The translations under genes were made by a program, and so were the position numbers. Source: a bacterium (GTDB lineage: Bacteria > Desulfobacterota > JAPLJL01). Taken from it: 43,343 nucleotides of DNA. Each line of letters begins with the position of its first letter. The first letter of the stretch is position 1. The DNA lies in the NCBI GenBank assembly GCA_028713675.1, contig JAQTNV010000030.1, forward strand, positions 1 through 43,343, given 5' to 3'. Under the pieces are notes generated by a model, which saw only the letters and a list, made by a program, of their open reading frames with translations, was not told where the DNA came from and searched no databases. Shown piece by piece: positions 15,577 to 24,427 of this stretch.

Positions 15577-16905
15577 CTACAAAACCGGCAGATATTTGTC
15601 GAGCTCGTAGTTGGTAACCTGGATCCGGTAGCGGTCCCACTCGATTTCCTTGTTCTCGATGAACTTCTCGAAAACGTGATCGCCCAGGGCCTTTTTCACC
15701 AGCTTGCTTTTCTTGGTCAGCTCGATCGCCTCGAGCAGGCTGCCCGGGAGGGTGTCGATTCCGGCTTCTTCCCGTTCCTTCTCATCGATCTCAAAGATAT
15801 CCCGCTCCACCGGTTTGGGCAGGGGATAGTTGTTGCGGATGCCTTCCAACCCGGCGGCCAGCATCACGGAAAAAGCGAGGTAAGGGTTGCAGGCCGGGTC
15901 CGGGAAGCGGAGCTCGATCCGGGTAGCCATTTCCTTCCCGGGCTTGTACATCGGCACCCGGATCAGGGCCGAGCGGTTCCGCCGGGCCCAGGCGATGTAA
16001 ACCGGGGCCTCGTAGCCCGGGACCAGGCGCTTGTAGGAATTCACCCACTGGTTGGTAACCGAGGTGAATTCCTTCACGTACTTGAATACCCCGGCAATGT
16101 ACGCCTTGGCGATCTTGGAAAGATGAAACTCTTCCTTGGTGTCGAAGAAAGCGTTTTTCCCCCCTTTAACCAATGACTGGTGGCAGTGCATTCCGGAACC
16201 GTTCACCCCGAAAAGCGGTTTGGGCATAAAGGAAGCGTAAACCCCTTTCTCCCAGGCCACCTGTTTGACCACCACCTTGTAGGTCATTACCGTATCCGCC
16301 ATCTCCAGGGCCTCGGCGTAGCGGAGGTCGATCTCGTGCTGGGAGGGAGCCACCTCGTGGTGGGCATACTCCACCTGGATCCCCATCTTTTCCAGGGTCA
16401 GCATGGTATTGCGGCGAAGATCGTGGCCGAGATCGAGGGGCAGGAAGTCGAAATAGCCTCCCTGGTCAATAATCTCAGGGAACTTATCGCTCTTGAAGTA
16501 AAAATACTCGAGCTCGGGGCCGACGAAAAAGGTATATCCCAGCTTCTTGGCCTCTTCCAGATTCCGCTTCAGGATATAGCGGGTATCCCCTTCGTAATGG
16601 GTCTGGTCGGGGTTCAGGATATCGCAGAACATCCGGGCCACCGCGTCCTCCTGGGGCCGCCAGGGCAGGATCCGGAAGGTGGAGGCGTCGGGAACCGCCA
16701 CCAGGTCGCTCTCGAAGATCCGGGCGAAACCCTCGACGCTCGAGCCGTCAAAGCCCATCCCCTCGGAAAAGGCCCCCTCGAGTTCCTTGTCGGTGATGGA
16801 GAAGCTCTTCAACTGACCCAGGATGTCCACAAACCAGATTTTGATGAATTTAACTTTTTTATCTTTGACGATTTTTAGAACGTCTTCCGGTCCCAGCTTT
16901 GCCAT
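15577..16905 (-). CDS. glnA: Glutamine synthetase, type I-alpha
   Basis: Makes glutamine from glutamate, ammonium and ATP; works with the glutamate synthase encoded next door. The 442-residue protein has the beta-grasp motif GFDGSSVEGFARIFESDLVA, metal ligands in GPELEYFYF, ATP/glutamate motifs GVNGSGMHCHQS and NRSALIRVP, and RIELRFPDPACNPYLAF. The region that carries the adenylylated tyrosine in type I-beta enzymes (NLYDLP) reads EREEAGIDTLPGSLLEAI here, and the protein lacks the 25-residue insertion. It is therefore the feedback-inhibited alpha type without adenylylation. ATG 16905 is chosen because GAAAGGAG lies just upstream; an in-frame ATG 18 bp earlier has none. It follows nadE by 27 bp, so the two are likely cotranscribed. 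Confidence 0.97.
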   Translation of the reverse strand: MAKLGPEDVLKIVKDKKVKFIKIWFVDILGQLKSFSITDKELEGAFSEGMGFDGSSVEGFARIFESDLVAVPDASTFRILPWRPQEDAVARMFCDILNPDQTHYEGDTRYILKRNLEEAKKLGYTFFVGPELEYFYFKSDKFPEIIDQGGYFDFLPLDLGHDLRRNTMLTLEKMGIQVEYAHHEVAPSQHEIDLRYAEALEMADTVMTYKVVVKQVAWEKGVYASFMPKPLFGVNGSGMHCHQSLVKGGKNAFFDTKEEFHLSKIAKAYIAGVFKYVKEFTSVTNQWVNSYKRLVPGYEAPVYIAWARRNRSALIRVPMYKPGKEMATRIELRFPDPACNPYLAFSVMLAAGLEGIRNNYPLPKPVERDIFEIDEKEREEAGIDTLPGSLLEAIELTKKSKLVKKALGDHVFEKFIENKEIEWDRYRIQVTNYELDKYLPVL

Positions 16906-16932
16906 TTCTTTCTCCTTTCTCAAAAAAGCATT

Positions 16933-18666
16933 TTAGTCAAAACGATTGGTCAGCGGCATCCGGCGGTCCTTGCCCAGGGCCCGGGGCGTGATCTTGACCC
17001 CGGGGGCCGCCTGCCGCCGCTTGTACTCGCTCCGATCGGAAAGCCGGATCGCCTGTTCCACCATTTCCCGGGGCAATCCCGCCCCCACCAGTTCCTCGAG
17101 GTCCTTGTCCTCCTCGAGGTAACCCTTGATGATTTTATCCAGGACCCGGTAAGGCGGAATCGAGTCCTCATCCTTCTGGTTGTGCCGAAGTTCCGCGGTC
17201 GGCGGCCGGGTAATGATCAGGCGCGGGATGATCTCCCGCCCCGCCCGCTCGTTCACGTATTCCGAGAGCTGCCAGACCAGGGTCTTGGAAATGTCCTTGA
17301 TCACCGCGAAGCCCCCGGCCATGTCCCCGTAGAGGGTGGAATACCCCACGGAGTACTCGCTCTTGTTCCCGGTGGTCAGGACCAGCCAGTTGAACTTGTT
17401 GGATAGAGCCATCAGGAGGTTTCCCCGGATCCGCGCCTGGAGATTCTCTTCGGTGAGATCGGCGGGCAGATCCCGGAAAACCGGCTTGAGCTCGTCCTGG
17501 AAAACCTGAAAAATCCTGGAGATCGGGAGGGTGAAGGTCCGGATCGATAGGTTCCGGGCCAGGGCCTCCGCCCCCTCGACACTTTCCCGGGCGGTGTAGA
17601 CCGAGGGCATCAGGATTCCGAAAACATTCTCCGATCCCAGTGCCTCGACCGCGATCGCCGCGGTCAGGGCCGAGTCCACCCCGCCGGAAAGCCCAAGGGT
17701 AACCTTGGAAAAACCGTTTTTCCGGACGTAATCCCTGGTCCCGAGCGCGAGGGCCCGGTAGATCTCCTCCCGAGGATCGAGCTCGCCAACCCGGGGCGAG
17801 GCCACCGGCGGCCGGGGTCCCGTCGCGCGCGGCCCGGCGGCCCGGACCTTCTTCACCTTTTCCGGCCGGCCCTCTCTGGCCCCCTGCATTTCCCGCCATC
17901 GGGGGTTATGCAGCCGTTGGTGAAAAACCTGGTCGAGATCCAGGTCGAAAACCAGGAGATCCTCCCGGAACGCCTCCCCTTCTCCGAGCAGCCGGCCGGA
18001 GGGATCCAGCACCATTGCCTGTCCGTCAAAAACCAGTTCGTCCTGGCCGCCGACCAGGTTCAAGTAGGCCAGGTAAACCTGGTTGTCCGCGGCCCGGGCG
18101 GAAAGCATTTTCCGCCGGTAATCAAGTTTTCCCACCTCGAACGGCGAGGAGCTGATATTGATTACCACCTCGGCTTCTCCGACGAGGCTCTGGATCCGCG
18201 CCGGGCCTTCCGGAAACCAGATATCTTCACAGATGTTGACCCCCACCCGGGTTTCGCCCAGTTCGTAAACGGGGTATTCCTTCCCCGCCTGGAAATAACG
18301 CTTCTCATCGAAAACCCCGTAGTTGGGGAGATGGATCTTCCGATAGATATCAATCACTTTTCCTTCCGCCACCAGGGCGCAGGCATTATAAACATCACCG
18401 GTTTGGTCCACGAAACCTATCAAGGCCGATATACCTCTTATCTTTTGGGCCAGTTCACCCAGAACCTGGGAATTCTTCTGGACAAAACTGGGCCGGAGGA
18501 GGAGATCCTCGGGGGGGTACCCGCAGAGGACCAGTTCGGGGAAAACCACCAGGTCGGCCTGGAGCGCGAGAGCCCGCTCCACGTACTTGAGAATCAGGGC
18601 GGCGTTTCCTTTCAGATCCCCCACGGTCGGGTTGATCTGGGAAAGCGCCAGGCGCAAAGTCCTCAT
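16933..18666 (-). CDS. nadE: Glutamine-dependent NAD+ synthetase
   Basis: Amidates nicotinic acid adenine dinucleotide to NAD+, taking ammonia from glutamine. The 577-residue protein joins an N-terminal nitrilase-fold glutaminase (about 1-265) to a C-terminal NAD synthetase domain (about 300-577). The glutaminase catalytic triad sits in FPELVLCGYP (Glu), YRKIHLPNYG (Lys) and VNICEDIWFP (Cys). The synthetase has the ATP-pyrophosphatase loop LGLSGGVDSALTAA and TGNKSEYSVGY. A variable linker (about 270-300, rich in Pro, Arg and Ala) joins them. Position directly upstream of glnA makes sense because it consumes glutamine. GAGGG precedes the ATG. Confidence 0.96.
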   Translation of the reverse strand: MRTLRLALSQINPTVGDLKGNAALILKYVERALALQADLVVFPELVLCGYPPEDLLLRPSFVQKNSQVLGELAQKIRGISALIGFVDQTGDVYNACALVAEGKVIDIYRKIHLPNYGVFDEKRYFQAGKEYPVYELGETRVGVNICEDIWFPEGPARIQSLVGEAEVVINISSSPFEVGKLDYRRKMLSARAADNQVYLAYLNLVGGQDELVFDGQAMVLDPSGRLLGEGEAFREDLLVFDLDLDQVFHQRLHNPRWREMQGAREGRPEKVKKVRAAGPRATGPRPPVASPRVGELDPREEIYRALALGTRDYVRKNGFSKVTLGLSGGVDSALTAAIAVEALGSENVFGILMPSVYTARESVEGAEALARNLSIRTFTLPISRIFQVFQDELKPVFRDLPADLTEENLQARIRGNLLMALSNKFNWLVLTTGNKSEYSVGYSTLYGDMAGGFAVIKDISKTLVWQLSEYVNERAGREIIPRLIITRPPTAELRHNQKDEDSIPPYRVLDKIIKGYLEEDKDLEELVGAGLPREMVEQAIRLSDRSEYKRRQAAPGVKITPRALGKDRRMPLTNRFD

Positions 18667-18802
18667 TTCCCTCTTCTGTCCATCCTTCCCGGGTTATCCC
18701 CGTTTTTGCCCCCAAAATTCGGGGGCTGACTCTCCTCCCCCTTTCCTTAATTTATCTCAAAAAGCCCAACTGTCCAAATTATATCTTCCCCCTCTCCTCT
18801 GT

Positions 18803-18823
18803 CCTCTCCCGCAAGGGGAGAGG
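18803..18823. repeat. Intergenic palindrome upstream of nadE
   Basis: CCTCTCCC (18803-18810) and GGGAGAGG (18816-18823) form an 8-bp hairpin closed by a GCAAG loop. It lies between the gltB3 stop and nadE. The lack of a T-tract on either strand makes a classical terminator unlikely. The flank 18850-18900 is made of degenerate short repeated words (GGAATTTGGA-like). Confidence 0.6.
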
Positions 18824-18902
18824 GGATGTTTGTTATGTTTGAATCATTGGGATTTTGTCGTTTGTTTGGAATTTGGAGCTTGGAATTTGGAATTTTTGTT
18901 CA

Positions 18903-19706
18903 TTAGTATGCGTACAGTCTCCCATAGGGACGCAGGTTCTTGGGATAAAGCTTAAGAAAATCATCGGGAATCACATGGTCCAGGTTCTGGCTAAAATAAT
19001 TGGAGTAATCCCGGATGATCCCGTTTAACAATTCTTTTTCCTTCTCATCCGGACAGTCGAAACCCACCTCTTTTCCGGTCTGATAGGGTTCCAGTTTTCC
19101 CCGGAAGAAGATTTTGCCTCCGTGGATCCCGGTCCCGATGAACGCCGGGGGACGGGAAAAAGATTTGGGGTTGCGGGGAGGCAGGTTGAGAATCACCACC
19201 ACCCCCCCGGCCATGTATTCGCCCAGGAAGTCCTGACCCATCACCCCGATCACGATCACCGGGCGCTGTTCCCGGTATTCCTTCATGTGAATCGCGGTCC
19301 GGTATCCCACTTCGTCGCGGATGAAAATCCGGCCCCCGCGCATCCCCATGCCGACAATATCCCCGGCCCGGCCATGGACAATGATCTCCCCGGAATTCAT
19401 GGTGTTCCCGACCCCGTCCTGCGCGTCCCCGAATACTTCCAGGCGCACCCCGTCGGAGAAAGCCGCCAGGTCATTGCCGGGGGTCCCGTGAATCCGGAAG
19501 TTTACCGGCCGGCGTATGCGCGAGGCGATGTATCTCTGTCCGTGAACCCCCCGGATCTCAATCTCCCCGGCGCCGGAAGCCAGAAGGTCATCCACCCGGC
19601 GATTGAGTTCCCGGTAATCCAAACCCCGGGCGTCCACCTGAGCCACCTCGCCCGTCGGGGGCTGGGGGTTAAGGATCGGAAGCTGACTATTTATTTCTGG
19701 CAACAT
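18903..19706 (-). CDS. Glutamate synthase GXGXG-domain subunit (GltB3 type)
   Basis: The 267-residue protein corresponds to the C-terminal beta-helix (GXGXG, gltB C-terminal) domain of the bacterial large subunit, which shapes the ammonia channel and couples the two active sites. The repeated G-rich turns GTPGNDLAAFSDGVRLEVFG, MNSGEIIVHGRAGDIVGMG, MRGGRIFIRD and GVMGQDFLGEYMAGGVVVI are diagnostic. The first 20 residues are low-complexity and not typical. GAGGTG lies 7 nt before ATG. Last gene of the operon that begins at 25683; 98 bp after gltB2. Similar subunits also occur in methylamine-glutamate N-methyltransferase, but the ferredoxin and flavoprotein partners here favour glutamate synthase. 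Confidence 0.9.
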   Translation of the reverse strand: MLPEINSQLPILNPQPPTGEVAQVDARGLDYRELNRRVDDLLASGAGEIEIRGVHGQRYIASRIRRPVNFRIHGTPGNDLAAFSDGVRLEVFGDAQDGVGNTMNSGEIIVHGRAGDIVGMGMRGGRIFIRDEVGYRTAIHMKEYREQRPVIVIGVMGQDFLGEYMAGGVVVILNLPPRNPKSFSRPPAFIGTGIHGGKIFFRGKLEPYQTGKEVGFDCPDEKEKELLNGIIRDYSNYFSQNLDHVIPDDFLKLYPKNLRPYGRLYAY

Positions 19707-19804
19707 ATTTTCACCTCACTAAATATTTCCTTTTGTCATCCAACGGTCTCATAGCTTTCCAGCCACCCAGCAACCTAACCACCTTCTTTCTCTCTGCTCT
19801 TTAC

Positions 19805-21304
19805 TCATTCCCCTGCTCCTTTCACCCCCAGGACCCGGAGTTCCCACTCTTCCAGGCCCACCCCGCGCAATTGGAGCCGGTTCCCCCGGAGGGACTCAAT
19901 GGCATTGACTCCCATTCCCCCCAGGATCTCCTTGATTTCGAGACTCCAAGCCCGGAGCAGGTTTTCCAGCCGGCGGGCGGCCACGTCCGGGTTCAAACGC
20001 TTGGCCAGTTCGGGCCGGTTGGTGCAGATTCCCCAGTTGCAGATCCCGGTGTAGCACTTCTGGCAGATGGTACATCCCATCGCCACTAGGGCGGCGGTCC
20101 CGAGATAGACCGCGTCCGCGCCCAGGGCGATCGCCTTGATTACGTCGGCCGCGCTCCGGAATCCCCCCGCCGCCACCAGCGAGGCCCAGTTCCGGATGCC
20201 CTCCTCCCGCAAACGGGAGTCCACTGCCGCCAGGGCCAGCTCAATCGGGATGCCCACGTGATCCCGGATCAGCTTGGGCGCCGCCCCGGTCCCACCCCGG
20301 ATCCCGTCGATGACAATCATATCGGCCCCGGCCCGGACCATTCCGGTGGCGATCGCGGCCGCGTTGTGCACCGCGGCGATCTTCACCGAGATGGGTTTCC
20401 GGTAATTGGTCGCCTCCTTGAGCGCGTAAATCAGCATGGAGAGATCCTCAATCGAGTAAATGTCATGCTGGGGGGCCGGGGAAAGGGCATCGGTCCCCAT
20501 CGGGATCATCCGGGTCTCGGCCACCTTGGCGAGAACCTTCTCCCCGGGCAGGTGGCCCCCGATCCCGGGCTTGGCCCCCTGGCCGATCTTGATCTCCACG
20601 ATCGCGGAATTATTGAGGTATTCCCAGTTGACCCCGAATCTCCCCGAAGCGCACTGGACGATCGCGGACTTCCCGTAATCCACGAGCTCGGACGGAAGCC
20701 CGCCTTCGCCGGTGTTAAACAGGGTGCCGTACTCGGAGGCCGCCTGGGCCAGAGACTGCATGGCCTGGAGACTGATGGCCCCGAAGGACATGGCCGAAAA
20801 AAGAAGCGGGGTTTCGATCCGGACATTAGAACATTCGGACTCCCGTGTCTTTGCGTCCCCCGGGTTGAAGGTATCCGGCTTTTTTCCCAGGTAAGTCCGG
20901 AGCTCCATCGGCTCCCGGAGCGGGTCGATCGAAGGGTTCGTCACCTGGCTAGCGTTCAGATAGAGATGATCCCAGTAGGAGCGGATCGGTTTGTCGTTCC
21001 CCGAACCGGTCAGGATCACCCCCCCGCTTTCGGCCTGGCGTGCGACATCCCGGAGGTGCTCCCGGGTCCAGTTGGCGTTGGGGCGGGGCTCGCTGGGATT
21101 GGTCCTCACCGTCAGGGCCCGGGTCGGGCAGATGGTCACGCAGCGCAGGCAGCCGACGCAAAGCTCCTCCTTGGAAAGGAGGGAATCCTCTTCCGCATCG
21201 TAAACATGGGTCTCAAACCCGCACTGACGGACGCAGGCTAGGCAGCGAATGCAGCGGTCCTCATTCCGCTCGATTATGAATTCCGCGGGAAGATAGCTTT
21301 TCAA
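19805..21304 (-). CDS. Glutamate synthase FMN/[3Fe-4S] catalytic subunit with N-terminal ferredoxin (GltB2 type)
   Basis: The 499-residue protein makes glutamate from 2-oxoglutarate and ammonia using FMN-bound electrons. Residues about 10-60 hold two [4Fe-4S] motifs (CIRCLACVRQCG and CVGCLRCVTICP). The rest is the FMN (beta/alpha)8 barrel, with IDGIRGGTGAAPKLIRDHVG and AAGGFRSAADVIKAIALGAD. The [3Fe-4S] cysteines are in GCTICQKCYTGICNWGICT. Start is TTG overlapping the gltB1 stop (TTGA) with GGAGG 6 nt upstream, so translation is coupled. This separate-subunit form is typical of archaea and many anaerobic bacteria. Electrons probably come through the ferredoxin-like subunit and the FAD protein of the same operon. 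Confidence 0.93.
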   Translation of the reverse strand: MKSYLPAEFIIERNEDRCIRCLACVRQCGFETHVYDAEEDSLLSKEELCVGCLRCVTICPTRALTVRTNPSEPRPNANWTREHLRDVARQAESGGVILTGSGNDKPIRSYWDHLYLNASQVTNPSIDPLREPMELRTYLGKKPDTFNPGDAKTRESECSNVRIETPLLFSAMSFGAISLQAMQSLAQAASEYGTLFNTGEGGLPSELVDYGKSAIVQCASGRFGVNWEYLNNSAIVEIKIGQGAKPGIGGHLPGEKVLAKVAETRMIPMGTDALSPAPQHDIYSIEDLSMLIYALKEATNYRKPISVKIAAVHNAAAIATGMVRAGADMIVIDGIRGGTGAAPKLIRDHVGIPIELALAAVDSRLREEGIRNWASLVAAGGFRSAADVIKAIALGADAVYLGTAALVAMGCTICQKCYTGICNWGICTNRPELAKRLNPDVAARRLENLLRAWSLEIKEILGGMGVNAIESLRGNRLQLRGVGLEEWELRVLGVKGAGE

Positions 21305-22479
21305 ATCAGTCCTCCAACTTTTAACCCTGCCCGGTCTTCATCTGAAACCAGAGGCCGGACCGGGACGTGGAGCGCCGGGGTTTCCAGCTTTACCTTGCCG
21401 ACAATCGGATCCCCGCCCTGCGGGCTCCAGAACTCATCCAGTTCCGGGCAGACCAGACGGATGGACGCCTCTTCCGAAGAGATATAAAGGTTCTCCCCCC
21501 CGATCCCGGCGGTCATCGGGCGGAGGCGGATCCGGTCATTCAACCCGATCATTTCCCCATGATGGGCGATCACCACCGCGAAGGGCCCGTTGACCAGCAG
21601 GCTCCCGTAAACCTGGCGCAGCTTGATAAGTTCGGAGCGTTCCGGCTCCTTCATCCTCTCGATCTCCTCCCAGAGGGGCGGAGCCATGATCTTAGTCACC
21701 AGGGACATCGGCAGCCGCTGGCGCCGGGCCAGAAGGTCGACGATGTAGGCCAGCACCTCGGTGTCGGTCTCCAAAGTGCAGGCGTAACCGAACATCTCCA
21801 GGTAACGGCGGTTGATCCCGTAGCTCGAGACCTCGCCGTTGTGGATCACGGTCCAATCCAGGATCGAGAAGGGATGGGCGCCTCCCCACCAGGCGCGGGA
21901 GTTGGTCGGGAAGCGGCTGTGCGCGGTCCAAAGATAGCCACGGTATTCATCCAAGCGGAAATATTCGGCCATCGTTTCGGGATGGCCCACCCCCTTGAAT
22001 ACCCCCATGTTCTTGCCGCTGGAAAAGACGAAGGCGTCCTTGATCCCGGTATTGATGTCCATCACCGCCCGGATCATCCGCTCATCCTCGGTCACGTCGT
22101 CCATCCAGCCGGCCCGGGGCTTCAGGAAATACCGAAAAACCTGAGGCGGATGGCTGACCGCAGGGGTTTTCCGGGTAGGGACTTCCTCTTCCTCGGCAAT
22201 GTCGAAGCGGTCCTTCAGGTAGCATTCCACCTCTTCCCTGGCCGCGGGATCGTCATACATGACGTGGAGGGCGTAATGCTCGGCGTATTCCGGGTAAATC
22301 CCGTAAACGGCGAAGCCGCCCCCGAGTCCGTTTCCCCGGTTCCGCATGTTGGCGATCGCCCGGAAGACCGGTTCCCCGGAGACATTCTTCCCCGCCTGGT
22401 TCAGCAGGGCGAAGATCGCGCACCCTTCGAAAACCTTGTCGTCCCGATACGGGTTGTTAAACGTGCGTAGATTTTTCAC
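21301..22479 (-). CDS. Glutamate synthase class II glutaminase subunit (GltB1 type)
   Basis: The 392-residue protein hydrolyses glutamine and feeds ammonia to the FMN subunit. The Ntn glutaminase motifs are visible: Cys20 in VFEGCAIFALLN, RNRGNGLGGGFAVYG, the AHSRFPTNSRAWWGGAHPF segment with the glutamine-binding Arg, HNGEVSSYGINRRYL and LETDTEVLAYIVD. Cys20 is not at the N-terminus after Met removal, so either a propeptide of 19 residues is cut off or the enzyme differs from GltB in maturation. GTG start with GGGAGGTG 8 nt upstream; its first 23 bp overlap the end of the FAD-protein gene. Confidence 0.92.
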   Translation of the reverse strand: MKNLRTFNNPYRDDKVFEGCAIFALLNQAGKNVSGEPVFRAIANMRNRGNGLGGGFAVYGIYPEYAEHYALHVMYDDPAAREEVECYLKDRFDIAEEEEVPTRKTPAVSHPPQVFRYFLKPRAGWMDDVTEDERMIRAVMDINTGIKDAFVFSSGKNMGVFKGVGHPETMAEYFRLDEYRGYLWTAHSRFPTNSRAWWGGAHPFSILDWTVIHNGEVSSYGINRRYLEMFGYACTLETDTEVLAYIVDLLARRQRLPMSLVTKIMAPPLWEEIERMKEPERSELIKLRQVYGSLLVNGPFAVVIAHHGEMIGLNDRIRLRPMTAGIGGENLYISSEEASIRLVCPELDEFWSPQGGDPIVGKVKLETPALHVPVRPLVSDEDRAGLKVGGLI

Positions 22480-23767
22480 TGCGATTCCACCTCCCTTCCC
22501 GGAGTTCCTGGCGGAACCCGCGGGGCAGATCCAAAAGATTGAAATCCGGTTTCAGCAGCCGCGGGCGAAATTCGCCGATTTCGGCCCGGGAGCGGATCAG
22601 CGCGGCCAGGATTCCGGCCGACTGAATCTCTCCCAGAATGGAAAATCCCATTAATCGGCCGTCCCGGATGATGAACGCCCGCCGCGAACCTTTTTCCTCT
22701 CCCTGCAGAACCTCCACCCCTCCCCCGGCGGGCGGATTGACCAACCCGGCCGAAATCACCGGTTTCCCGAAGATCCGGAGGGAGTTCATCATCATTCCCA
22801 TCTCGTATTCCCGGTCCTCTCCAGCCATGTTCATCCCGGCCACCCTTCCCCCCCAGTAAGCGTTGATCCAAACCGGGATGGGGCGGTTGGTTCCGGTAAA
22901 AAAATCCCCGATGCTGGCCGCATCGCCGCAGGAGAATATCCCCGCGGCCGAGGTTTCCATCTTCTGGTTGACCATGATTCCCCGGTCCACCTCGAGGCCG
23001 GACGCCCGGGCCAGCTCGACCCGGGGACGGACCCCGATGGCCACCAGCAGAAGATCCGCCGGGATCGAATCCCCCGATTTCAATTCCACGCTCAGCGGGA
23101 ATCCTCCCGTCCGGCCGGTATGGGCGCGGACCACGGTATCCTGAAACCGGAGGGAGATCCCCTCCCGGGAGAGAATATTTTCCAGCCAGCGGGAAGAAGC
23201 CGGGTCGAGTACGGGGGCAAGCACCCGATCCTGGAGTTCCACCATCACCACTTCCAAGCCCCGGGTCCGGAAGGCCTCGGCGGCCTTCAACCCGATCAGG
23301 CCCCCGCCCAGGATCACCACCCGTTTCCCGCCTCCCCGTTTGTGGAGATATTCCCGGATCTGGAGGGCATCCTCGCGGGTGGTAAAGGTGAAAACCCCGG
23401 GATTTTCCCGGCCCTCGAATTCCGGGACAATCGGGGTGCCGCCCACGGCCAGGAGAAGTTTTTCCCAGCCCCGGGTTTTCCCGTCCCCGGTCCGGACCAA
23501 TTTCCCGGAAATATCGACATCTTCGGCCCGGGTCCCGGAGAACAGATCCACGCGGTTATCCGGGTAAAACCGGGACGGCCGGTAAAAGATCTGCTCCTGG
23601 GTTTTCTCCCCGGAAAGCAGCTCGGAAATGAGCGGGCGGGCGTAGGCCGGGCCGGTTTCCTCGCCGATAACGGCAATGGGCCCTTCCGGGTCCACCGCCC
23701 GGATACCCTCGACCGTCCCGATCCCGCCGGTCGAATTCCCGATGATTAGATAACGATAATTTTCCAT
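22457..23767 (-). CDS. FAD/NAD(P)-dependent oxidoreductase of the glutamate synthase operon
   Basis: A 436-residue flavoprotein of the rubredoxin/nitrite-reductase-like reductase family that would pass electrons from NAD(P)H to the ferredoxin subunit. FAD-binding motif: YLIIGNSTGGIGTVEGIR (the usual GxGxxG is GNSTGG, as in this subfamily). NAD(P) motif VVILGGGLIGLKAAEAF lies near residue 150, and the second FAD motif GIFSCGDAAS near 285. No redox-active CxxC is seen. It plays the role that GltD has in standard bacterial glutamate synthase but is not homologous over its full length (no N-terminal Fe-S domain). Operon position between the ferredoxin gene and gltB1 supports the role; the exact electron donor is unknown. 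Confidence 0.88.
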   Translation of the reverse strand: MENYRYLIIGNSTGGIGTVEGIRAVDPEGPIAVIGEETGPAYARPLISELLSGEKTQEQIFYRPSRFYPDNRVDLFSGTRAEDVDISGKLVRTGDGKTRGWEKLLLAVGGTPIVPEFEGRENPGVFTFTTREDALQIREYLHKRGGGKRVVILGGGLIGLKAAEAFRTRGLEVVMVELQDRVLAPVLDPASSRWLENILSREGISLRFQDTVVRAHTGRTGGFPLSVELKSGDSIPADLLLVAIGVRPRVELARASGLEVDRGIMVNQKMETSAAGIFSCGDAASIGDFFTGTNRPIPVWINAYWGGRVAGMNMAGEDREYEMGMMMNSLRIFGKPVISAGLVNPPAGGGVEVLQGEEKGSRRAFIIRDGRLMGFSILGEIQSAGILAALIRSRAEIGEFRPRLLKPDFNLLDLPRGFRQELREGRWNRSEKSTHV

Positions 23768-23974
23768 AGTTTAAATTCCGGTTTCGAGTCTCTGGTTTCG
23801 AGTTTCGGGTTCAATAATTCCCTAGATAACCCGACATCCTGATATCCACTTCCTGGTTCCCTGATTTCCTGATCCCCGCATTTCATCTGTCTCTTGTGCT
23901 CTTGCGTCTTGTGCTCTGGTGCTCTTTTTTCCTGTTTTTGGTTTTTTCCCTCTAAACTCTCCGCTCTTTACTCC

Positions 23975-24427
23975 CTACTCTGAAAGGATCAACGCCTCAT
24001 TCGGGCAGCCCGCCACGCAGGCCGGCACTTCCCGGCCCGGGCAAAGATCGCACTTGGCCACCACCCCGCGCTTCTCGTCCCAGAGAATTGTCCCGTTCGT
24101 GCAGGCCAGGACGCAGGAAAGACAGCCGACGCAGCGTTCCGGATCGTGAATCACTTTCCCGGTCTCCGGGTCCCGCTCCATCGCCCCGCTCACGCAGGCG
24201 AAAACGCAGAGCGGCTCATCGCAGTGCCGGCAGACCAGCGCGAAGGAAACCGGTCCTTCTTCCACCACCCGGACCCGCCCCCGGGGTCTTTCCCGCCCCG
24301 GGCCGAAGGCCTTGAGCAAATCCTTGGAGGGATGGTGCTCGGCCGCGCAGTAAAACTCACAGAGACGGCAGCCGATGCAGGCCTCCTCCTTGACCTGGAT
24401 TCTCTTCTGCGGGGCGAGCTTGTTCAT
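23975..24427 (-). CDS. Four-cluster [4Fe-4S] ferredoxin-like electron-transfer subunit
   Basis: A 150-residue protein of the HycB/DmsB type. Sixteen cysteines fall in four groups: CIGCRLCEFYC, CRHCDEPLCVFAC, CVGCLSCVLAC and CDLCPGREVPACVAGCP, enough for four [4Fe-4S] clusters. No signal peptide, so it acts in the cytoplasm. Its ATG overlaps the ANTAR gene stop (ATGA). A 207-bp gap separates it from the FAD gene; that gap holds degenerate short repeats (TTTCGAG, CTTGTGCTC words). It probably relays electrons between the FAD protein and the gltB2 subunit, or lets ferredoxin serve as donor. Confidence 0.9.
   Translation of the reverse strand: MNKLAPQKRIQVKEEACIGCRLCEFYCAAEHHPSKDLLKAFGPGRERPRGRVRVVEEGPVSFALVCRHCDEPLCVFACVSGAMERDPETGKVIHDPERCVGCLSCVLACTNGTILWDEKRGVVAKCDLCPGREVPACVAGCPNEALILSE

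Noticed and set aside
18903..22479. Methylamine-glutamate N-methyltransferase (MgsABC) instead of glutamate synthase
   Set aside because: The three-domain split is the same, but the linked multi-cluster ferredoxin and FAD reductase, and adjacency to glnA, amtB and PII, favour glutamate synthase.
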